The notes under the pieces were generated by a model. The model did not search any database. It saw nothing but the letters and a program-made list of their open reading frames with translations, and was not told where the DNA came from. Shown piece after piece: positions 33,927 to 40,091 of a stretch of DNA of 40,091 nt. Position 1 is the first letter of the stretch, and the number at the start of each line of letters is the position of its first letter. The position numbers were made by a program, and so were the translations under genes. The DNA is from Polyrhizophydium stewartii. Taxonomy: Eukaryota > Chytridiomycota > Chytridiomycetes > Rhizophydiales. Where the stretch lies: the NCBI GenBank assembly GCA_027604665.1, contig JADGIZ010000028.1, forward strand, positions 1 to 40,091, in the 5' to 3' direction.

Positions 33927-34822
33927 TCAGTGCATTTCTGCAGCGGCCTTGCTGATGATGCGCAAATGCTCCTCAAACAGCTCGTGGGATGCATTTGCAA
34001 CAAAGTAGAACGGGGCCTCGACGTCCGAGTTGGTTGCCGACGAGCACTCAAAGTACATGAGGTTGTGCTGCTTGGCAAACTCCTCGCCCTGCTGCGTCGT
34101 CACGCTGCGGCGGAACGCCTGGTCAATCTTGGTGGCCACGAGCACGCCGCGACCGCCACGCAGGTCCTTGATCTGCTTGACAAACTGCAGCCACTTTGGC
34201 AGCGCCTTGAAGGAGTCGGCGTTGGTGACGTCAAAGACGAGGATGTACGAGCTCGCCGACCTGCACTGGGGACGAGCGCGCAGTGAGCGGCGCTGGAACG
34301 GCTTTGCGCAAGGAGGGACGAGCCATGCGAGCGCACGTATTTCGGGAGGTACTCTTGGAAAACGTCGTGACCGGCAAGGTCAAAGATGAACATCTCGACC
34401 GTGACGTTGGTGTCGGGGATGTTGATTGGCTTGACGCACACATCGGCGTGGATGGTCTGCGGTCGGACGGCGTGCGCGGCAAGGCGTCAGAGGGTGCCAA
34501 AGGCACACGAGGCAGCGGCTCGAAAGAACGCACCATGCCATAAGTCTTTGGGAACTGCGCGCCGTCGCTGTGAAAGGTCTGCACGAGCGCAGTCTTGCCG
34601 ACCGTCGCATTGCCTGTTTGCTGTCGCGTCAGCTGTTTGCGGGGCAACGACTTGGACAGCGAGCGCGGCGCGCAGGTCAGGCTGGCGCCGGCCGTGCGGT
34701 GCGCTCAGAGCCGCAACCGACACAAGCTGTCCAGGCTCTGGCAGGCGCGAATGCTCCACGCGGGAGCACCAGCGCTCACCGAGGATGAGGCACTTGTTTC
34801 GCAGAATAAGCTTGGTCGACAT
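33927..34822 (-). CDS. IFT27: Intraflagellar transport protein IFT27 (RABL4)
   Basis: Rab-like small GTPase of the IFT-B complex that partners IFT25 in flagella. Four exons: 34822-34780, 34613-34534, 34456-34337, 34265-33927, giving 193 residues (human IFT27 is 186). The P-loop is GNATVGKT (split across intron 1). The HSDGAQFPKTYGM block, the G3-like FIFDLAGHDVFQEYL and the G4-like VATKIDQAFRR match the family, and YFECSSATNSDVEAPF is the IFT27 G5/C-terminal signature. The usual prenylation cysteines of Rabs are absent, as expected for IFT27. It is head to head with a small TPR gene. Confidence 0.94.
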
Positions 34823-34948
34823 GCGGAAACGTTGCTTTCCATCGCAACCGCCAACTTTGCTGCTACCTCAGCGGCGACAACAGAGGCGCCAACATCGAGT
34901 ACAACACCAGCAGCAGCAGCAGAGGCAAGCACAGCAAGCACCCAGGCA

Positions 34949-35528
34949 ATGTCGACGGGAGCAGCGCCAGTGCCGGATCCGCGCGCGGGAGCGCCCGCGG
35001 CGCAGACAACCGGATGCGAGGAGTGGCTCATGCTGCGAGTCGGCGCGGTGCCGCGCAACTCGCTCGGCTGGTTCCGCTGCGGCGTCGGGTTCTACAACAA
35101 GAAAGAGTTCACAAAGGCCATCGAGTGCTTTGAGAAGAGCGTGGTTCTGGACCCCATGAACGTGCGGACGCGCCGCGCTCCGTGGTCCGGCGCGACGCAT
35201 ATCGCGAGCTGACGCTGTCGCCGCAGTACAACGCGTACCAGATCATGGCGCGCGCATGCATCGCGGTCAACAGTGAGTTGACGCCTTTCTGGCCGCCAGC
35301 TGAGGGTGCGGTGGGCTGACTGCAGGCCTGGCGTGCCGCGGCGCGCAGGAAAGGACGACGCCATCAACGCGCTCAAGCAGTCCGTTGCACTCGACAACCC
35401 CTCTGACTGGTGCGTGCGCGTCCTGGGGCGAGAAGGATGCCACAACAGCTCCGGCTGACAAAACGACATCATATCTTCGTGCATCCAGGCAGCTGCTGGT
35501 CGAGCTCACGTCCAACAAAGAGTATTGA
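34949..35528 (+). CDS. Small tetratricopeptide-repeat protein
   Basis: Exons 34949-35161, 35227-35272, 35349-35409 and 35489-35528 encode about 119 residues. The product is nearly all TPR: NSLGWFRCGVGFYNKKEFTKA, then IECFEKSVVLDPMNYNAYQI, then MARACIAVNRKDDAINALKQ, then SVALDNPSDWQLLVELTS and a short tail. Consensus TPR residues (W, G, Y, A, P) are in place. The splice junctions and stop are well supported. The start is not: the frame stays open upstream to 34752, where it would overlap IFT27 exon 1 on the other strand. I do not recognise a specific family. Its position head to head with IFT27 allows, but does not prove, a flagellar role. Confidence 0.75.
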
Positions 35529-35610
35529 TTGGGTCGTCCAGGACGGACGCAGGCGATTGCGTGGTGCGAGCGCGCCAGCGCGCTCGTCGGGGTGTTGGCG
35601 CGCCGCTCGA

Positions 35611-36646
35611 TCAATATGGCTGGAAGCGCACGCCGGCTGCGGTGGCCGGCGGCCTCTGCGGCGGCCGGCGGCGCACGAGCTGTGGGTTGAACTGCGAGTT
35701 GTAGTACTGGCCGTCGCGGTCGTGGCGGGTTGCAAGGCCGTGATGCTGGGCAAGCAGGCTCTGCTCCCGGCGACGCTCGGCGGCCTCGCGGTCGAGCCGC
35801 TCCTGGCGCAGCTCCTCGATCGTCTTGGGGCCCGAAGACCGAGGTGCAGGCGCGGCCGGCTTCGGCAGCTGCAGATGTCCATCGAGTCAGCCGAAGCGGG
35901 TTGCGGCGGGCGATCTGGGTTGTCCGCACTTGCCCTCTCGAAGATGTCCGGCGTGTGTGCGCTGCGCCTGGCATCTGCCTCGCGCTTGACGGCCAGATAC
36001 TCGGCCATCTCGGCGGCAGGGTCGAGCCGCCGCTTGCTGGCCCTGTCGAGGCGCTCGCGGCGCTCTCTGTGTGGATGTGAGCCTCCAAGCGGCGATGCTC
36101 GGCACGCCAAGGCCCGCACCTCTCGTGCGGCTTCTCGGCCTCGCTGCGGGCGGATGTGCCAAAGTCGAGCGAGGCGTACCACGGCGCAGCCTTCTTGCCG
36201 TCGTAGGTCTCGCCCAGGGGCACGCCGCTCTGCGGGTCGGGCCGCTCGCGGCGCTGCTCGCGACGCTGCTCGCGCTCGAGGCTTCGGTCGCGGCGGCTGG
36301 GCCTCGCAGCGCTGCCGCGGCCGCTGCCCGCGGGGCCGCCCGGTGCGATGGACTCGAAGAGCTCGTCCAGCGGATCCTGCGGGGCAGCTGGGGCAGTCGC
36401 TGCGGGCGGCTCGGCCAGCACAGGCATGGCGGTTGCGGGACCGCTGGCGCCAAGCCGAGCCAGGTCCTGCTCGCGGGCGGCCCGCTCCTCGTCACGGCGG
36501 ACCCGCTCCCTGTTCTTGCTGCTGTAAACGTTCCAGCTGCAGTTCCGGGGCCACGGAGAGGCCTGGCGTCAGCGCCGTCGCAGGCGGCGGGCGGCGGACG
36601 GCTGCCGAGGGCACCTCTTGTGCGGGAGGAGATTGAGCTTTGGCAT
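35611..36646 (-). CDS. LENG1: LENG1-like protein (CIR_N-type N-terminus)
   Basis: Homologue of leukocyte receptor cluster member 1, a conserved nuclear protein of poorly known function related to spliceosome-associated CIR_N proteins. Four exons: 36646-36615, 36536-36120, 36066-35934, 35868-35611, giving 279 residues (human LENG1 is 264). The N-terminal MPKLNLLPHKSWNVYSSKNR plus VRRDEE matches the LENG1/CIR_N motif across the first intron. APWY, KRRLDPAAEMAEYL and the C-terminal EELRQERLDREAAERRRE and YYNSQFNPQ blocks follow in family order. The middle is charged and disordered. Intron 3 (35869-35933) appears to be GC-AG (donor AGG|GCAAGT). The gene converges with the TPR gene and is tandem with ICL. 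Confidence 0.9.
35869..35933 (-). other. Probable GC-AG intron in LENG1
   Basis: Coding-strand donor AGG|GCAAGT, GGCTGAC 17 nt before acceptor TGCAG. The join of DIFER to LPKPAAP is in frame and restores the LENG1 C-terminus. Confidence 0.75.
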
Positions 36647-36801
36647 CGTACGGGAGAGTTTGGAGGGGCGATAAATGAGGGCTGTTCATTTGGATGCGGC
36701 CGCCGCTGGACGGCTAGCTGACCGCATGCCGGGCTCGCTGGCTGCGATGCGGTTGAGTGTGGGGGGGGGGTTGATCTGGGGCCGGGAGGCGGCGAGATCG
36801 C

Positions 36802-38046
36802 TCAGTGGAACTGAGTCTCGGTGACGCCTTTGCCCATGGCGGCGGTCGAGGCCACGCCGCCCTGGACCGTCTTGATCAGGTTGTCGTAGTACTCTGCGCC
36901 GGACCACTTCTGGTGGGCCAGGGTCTCGACGCCGTGGTTGCGCTCCTCACGCTGGATGCGCTCGACATAGGCGAGCATGCCGCGCTTGGCGTAGTCGCGG
37001 GCAAACAGGTCCGTGATAAGCGAGTTGGAGTGGAAGCCGGCGAGGGTGATAAACTGCCAGGCAAAGCCAAGCTTGGCGAGGTCGCCAATGAAGCTCGAGA
37101 TCTGGCTGTCGGACAAGCCGGCGGCGTCCCAGTTGAACGAGGGCGACAGGTTGTATGCGAGCATGGCCTCCGGGGCGACCTTGTGCACGCCCGTGGCGAA
37201 CTCCTTGGCCTGGGCGAAGATCGGGCTCTTGGTCTCCATCCAGATGAGGTCGGCGTACTTTGAGTAGGCAGCGCCGCGGGCAACGCAAGCGGGCGTGCCG
37301 CCCTGGTAGCTGTAGTAGCCCTCGCGGACGCGCGGGGCGTCCCAGTCAAAGTACGGGTTGACGCCTAGCGACTTGGCGAGCGCGCGGGCCTCGTCGTTGG
37401 AGAGCGAGGCAGCCTTGGCGGCAAAGTCGGCGGCGGCGGCGCCCTTGCCGGCGGCCCTGAGGGCCTCGGCGACGGCCTCGTGGTAGAGCATGATCTTGGC
37501 ATTCTTGACCCACTCGTCCTCGATGGTTTGGAGGGCGTCGCCCGTCTTGCCGGCGTTCTGCGCAGCGGCCATGACGACGGCGAGCGGCTTGATGTTGGGG
37601 TTGGTGGAGCCCAGGATGAAGGGGTGGTCGCGCGGGTCGATGGTCGAGGTGATCAGGGTGGCGGCCTCGGCGTCGGTGCGGGCAACAATGATGTTCTCGA
37701 CGCCCATGATGTCGAACTGGAGGCGCACGGCGACGAGGCGGTTGATGTGCTCCGAGATGGGGACGAGCACCTTGCCTGCCATGTGGCCGCACTTCTTTGT
37801 GCCCGGGGCCTGGTCCTCGAGATGGATGCCGGCGGCGCCGCGCTCGACGAACATCTTTGCGAGCTTGATGGTGGCGGTGATGCCGCCGTGGCCCGTGTCC
37901 GCGTCGGCGATGATGGGGCGCAGGAAGTCGGTGTAGGGCATCTTGGCGCGGGCGGCGAGCGGGCGCGACATGCGGTCCTCGCGCTGCTTGCGGTCGTGGA
38001 ACAGCTGGGCCATGAACAGGTGCTCGACCTTGTTGGGCACCGTGTC
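36802..38046 (-). CDS. ICL1: Isocitrate lyase, 5'-truncated
   Basis: Glyoxylate-cycle enzyme that splits isocitrate to glyoxylate and succinate, used for growth on acetate or fatty acids. One long exon of 414 codons plus stop begins at an acceptor (CCGCAG|GACACGG). It opens with [21 protein letters not shown], a point about 100-110 residues into typical fungal isocitrate lyases. The active-site [10 protein letters not shown], the DADTGHGG and [14 protein letters not shown] substrate-binding segments, and NYSPSFNW-type residues (here NLSPSFNWD) are all present. No N-terminal exon was found upstream. The preceding sequence belongs to V-ATPase subunit d and then kinase fragments. The first in-frame ATG is internal (HLFMAQ), so the gene as assembled lacks a proper start: deletion, rearrangement or assembly join. 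Confidence 0.93.
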   Translation of the reverse strand, partial: DTVPNKVEHLFMAQLFHDRKQREDRMSRPLAARAKMPYTDFLRPIIADADTGHGGITATIKLAKMFVERGAAGIHLEDQAPGTKKCGHMAGKVLVPISEHINRLVAVRLQFDIMGVENIIVARTDAEAATLITSTIDPRDHPFILGSTNPNIKPLAVVMAAAQNAGKTGDALQTIEDEWVKNAKIMLYHEAVAEALRAAGKGAAAADFAAKAASLSNDEARALAKSLGVNPYFDWDAPRVREGYYSYQGGTPACVARGAAYSKYADLIWMETKSPIFAQAKEFATGVHKVAPEAMLAYNLSPSFNWDAAGLSDSQISSFIGDLAKLGFAWQFITLAGFHSNSLITDLFARDYAKRGMLAYVERIQREERNHGVETLAHQKWSGAEYYDNLIKTVQGGVASTAAMGKGVTETQFH

Positions 38047-38206
38047 CTGCGGGAGCGGCGCGGGCGTCGGGAGCGGCGGCAGCGGCGATGGGCGCGTGCG
38101 CGCACATGATTGCGGCTCGCGTCAGATGGCGCGGTCACGGGAGATCATGGGTGCCGCACGTGCGAGCGGGCGAGCGAGCGAGCGGCGGACGTGGAGGAGG
38201 GCGCAC

Positions 38207-38378
38207 GTTAGATAGTCGAGGAAGGTCGAGAGGGGCTTGTTGGCGTTGGCGCGCAGGCAGTTGAACTCTGCGACGAGCTTCTCGCGGGCGCGCTCGGCGA
38301 TGGTGGTGGTCGCGAGCGGCGACGGCTCGTTCTGCAGGAAGTTGCCATAGTCTGTTGCAGCGAGCTGCAGCTTGAGGT
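38207..38378 (-). pseudogene. Orphan exon of V-type ATPase subunit d (VMA6)
   Basis: One intact exon of about 57 codons encodes [20 protein letters not shown], then [19 protein letters not shown], then [17 protein letters not shown]. It is near-identical in pattern to the conserved N-terminal part of V-ATPase subunit d (V0 sector). It has an acceptor (GCATAG) and a GTGCGC donor, so its introns start correctly on both sides. The neighbouring exons (start of the protein, and the TGTLHGRD region after it) are not in the window. Splicing to the ICL exon would be out of frame. It is therefore a gene fragment left by rearrangement, or an assembly artefact. Confidence 0.85.
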
Positions 38379-38602
38379 CTATGCGGGCCGGGGCGGCGCG
38401 GGGCAGGGCGGGCGTCGCTTGTCTCGCTGCTGCTGCTGCTGCTGCCGCCGCTGCCGAGCAGCGTCGACAGGGCTTGCAATGCGCTCGCGTCGCAGTTCAT
38501 CTGGGCGGGGTTGGCCGTGTGGAGGCAACTTGGCCAATCCGCGGCCGCCGGCGTCTCGGCGTGTGCGTACTCTCAGCTTCCGGTGCTGCATGTCCCTGCA
38601 CT

Positions 38603-39004
38603 CGAGCCATCTGTGACTCGCTCAAGTCGGACTCGGGGCGCTGGACCGCGCAAGAGGTGCATGTCAGCGGATACACGCCAGCAATGCCGTGCGATGTGCT
38701 CTCCTTTGCCATGGCAGCCATCGAGGTGCTCACGGGCAATGTGCCGTTTAGCGATGGCATCGAGAGCCATGACGCGGCAGCCAAGATCAAGGCGGGCGAG
38801 CGTCCGTCGCGTCCAGTCGGCGTGCCTGACGCACTCTGGCGGCTCATCGAAGACTGCTGGCAGCAGGATCCTGCCAAGCAGCCGTCGTTTGCTCAAGTCG
38901 TCGAGCGTCTCGAGGCGATGCCAAGCAAGCCATTCAAGCTCGACGAGCTGTTCGAAGCGAACCTCAAGTCAAGTCGAGCATCTGTTGCCGCCGACAAGGC
39001 TTAA
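38603..39004 (+). pseudogene. Truncated TKL-type protein kinase C-lobe
   Basis: The open frame matches only the C-lobe of a tyrosine-kinase-like Ser/Thr kinase: remnants of the activation segment (RAICD, then SLKSDSGRWTAQEVH, where APE has become AQE), helix F (CDVLSFAMAAIEVLTGNVPF) and the terminal DALWRLIEDCWQQDPAKQPSF block. It ends at TAA 39002-39004 after a short basic tail. The N-lobe, HRD-type loop and most of the DFG segment are missing, and sequence upstream of about 38600 is unrelated. It sits next to a related broken copy, so it is read as a decayed tandem paralogue. Confidence 0.75.
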
Positions 39005-39092
39005 CTGTGCTCCACCACTGCAAAGCGCTTCAAAGCCAACGTCAAGGCGGCAGAGTGGCTTGCGGCGCTCGCCACTGGCATCGCTGCTTCGA

Positions 39093-39804
39093 GTGTGTCT
39101 CGATGCGGACCGGCCATTCCTCGTCATGCCGCTCATGAGCAACGATGCGCGTGATCATGTCAGCATACACACAAACATGAGCATCAACGAGCGCATCGGC
39201 ATCCTGCTCGACACGGCACGCGGCATGCAGTACTTGCACCACACACAGCAGCGTGTGATCCACGGCGATCTGAAGGCAAGCAACATCCTGATTGGTGCGG
39301 CCGCCGATGCTGCCTTGTGCTTGCTGTGCCCCCTGCTTGCCGACAACTGGAGCCGCATCCTGACTGCAGGCGACGACGGGCGGGCACGGATCTGCGACTT
39401 TGGGCTGTCGTTTGTCAAGGCGGATTCAGACGTCGACGCGCCGCTGCGCACTGACGCCGTGCGATAGGCAGCACCCGAGGTGCACAACAAAGAGTGCAAG
39501 GTCGACTTTCCATCGGGCGTGTTCTCGTTCGCCATGACGGCCATCGAGCTGTTCACGGGAGAGCCTCCGTTTGCCGAAGATGATGGCACCGACGATAGTC
39601 AAAGACTGGATCGAAGATGGCCAGAGACCCAATCAGCCAGACGGCGAACCCGACGATGTCTGGCAGCTGATCGCGGACTGCTGGCAGCCAGACCCATCCA
39701 CTCGACCCAGCATCGACGAAGTTGTCGACCAACTCGAGGCGATCCGCAAGCAACCCAGCGAAGCATTTCAGGCTGACGCTGCGGCGACATCGCTTGAAGC
39801 TTGA
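39093..39804 (+). pseudogene. TKL-type protein kinase, disrupted copy
   Basis: From 39093 a kinase reads CLDADRPFLVMPLMSN, then GMQYLHHTQQRVIHGDLKASN (catalytic loop HGDLKASN). An intron at 39295-39369 follows (GTGCGG donor, CTGACTGCAG acceptor), then DDGRARICDFGLSF (DFG). The frame is broken by TAG at 39465-39467, exactly where kinases have Trp before the APE motif (VR-stop-AAPEVH). Another frame change near 39578-39597 lies between PPFAEDDGTDD and KDWIEDGQRP. Downstream the DDVWQLIADCWQPDPSTRPS block runs to TGA 39802-39804. Only shadowy N-lobe similarity lies upstream, in other frames. The catalytic Asp and Lys-Asn of the loop are retained, so decay looks recent. Sequencing error at the lesions cannot be excluded. 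Confidence 0.8.
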
Positions 39805-40014
39805 TTGACACTGCGCCGGCCGCCGCTTCCTCGACCAGACCGCCCAAGCGCGAGTCGAACCAACTCAGCAGCGCCACCGACTGCCGGAGGCGCCTCACAG
39901 CCGCGGCTTGCGCGGTGCACCGGCAGAATGAAGCTTGTTGTTGGATCTGGCTGACGGCAGATGCATCGAGCGGGCTGCTCGCAGCGGGATCGGGACATTG
40001 GTCACTAAAACAGA

Positions 40015-40033
40015 CAGGCAGGCAGGCAGGCAG
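40015..40033. repeat. Short (GGCA)n tandem repeat
   Basis: Four to five GGCA units in the gene-free last ~290 bp of the window. Nothing else was recognised between 39805 and the end. Confidence 0.7.
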
Positions 40034-40091
40034 CGCATGCGAGGAACCGAGTCTTCATTCGCCGGGCAGGCGGGCATGCGTTTTGATCCAA

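Noticed and set aside
38047..38378. Fusion gene V-ATPase d / isocitrate lyase
   Set aside because: Splicing the VMA6 exon (phase 2 end) to the ICL acceptor at 38046 is out of frame, so no chimeric protein is produced by the visible sites.
1..40091. tRNA, rRNA, CRISPR arrays, transposon ends
   Set aside because: No cloverleaf-like gene, rRNA segment, spaced direct-repeat array or terminal inverted repeat was recognised by eye. A tRNAscan or Rfam search would be decisive.

Overview
This window is nuclear DNA from a GC-rich eukaryote with many short introns (mostly about 40-250 nt). The best fit is a zoosporic, chytrid-like fungus. It carries flagellum and cilium genes (DRC4/GAS8, B9D1, IFT27) that non-flagellate fungi have lost, next to fungal-type housekeeping genes (isocitrate lyase, Ku70 with a SAP domain, a Nup155/Nup170-type nucleoporin, ULP1, VTA1). 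Species assignment is inference. Exon models were built by hand from protein-family similarity, GT-AG sites and codon phase. Most introns carry a CTGAC or GCTGAC element shortly before the acceptor, which I read as the branch point.

Layout. 1-5121 (-): Nup155/170 nucleoporin, 3' end off the window. 5285-7412 (+): DRC4/GAS8. 7602-10037 (-): ULP1/SENP SUMO protease. 10047-11669 (-): VTA1/LIP5, whose stop lies 9 nt before the ULP1 start. 11989-13172 (+): a PCGF-like protein with an N-terminal RING and a C-terminal RAWUL domain. 13324-14805 (-) and 15860-17436 (+): a TALE homeodomain gene and a divergent homeodomain-like gene, head to head across about 1.05 kb. 17542-19271 (-): mitoribosomal mS29/DAP3. 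19361-20349 (+): B9D1. 20528-22281 (-): NUFIP1-like. 22326-23526 (+): KEN-box protein, securin candidate. 23643-25018 (-): gamma-butyrobetaine dioxygenase. 25046-27944 (-): Ku70. 28168-33751 (+): TAF1 with one bromodomain. 33927-34822 (-): IFT27. 34949-35528 (+): small TPR protein. 35611-36646 (-): LENG1-like. 36802-38046 (-): isocitrate lyase lacking its N-terminal exons.

The right end (38.0-39.8 kb) is disordered. It holds an orphan exon of V-ATPase subunit d, a truncated TKL-kinase C-lobe, and a second TKL kinase broken by a nonsense codon and frameshifts. This is either a rearranged, decaying segment or a misassembly.

The genes do not form one pathway. Themes are nuclear transport and chromatin or transcription (Nup155, PCGF, TAF1, ULP1, NUFIP1), flagellum (DRC4, B9D1, IFT27), DNA repair and cell cycle (Ku70, securin candidate), and mitochondrial or glyoxylate metabolism (mS29, BBOX, ICL). 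The strongest candidates for something undescribed are the divergent homeodomain pair, which resembles an HD-type mating locus, and the adjacent PRC1-type PCGF protein in a probable fungus.
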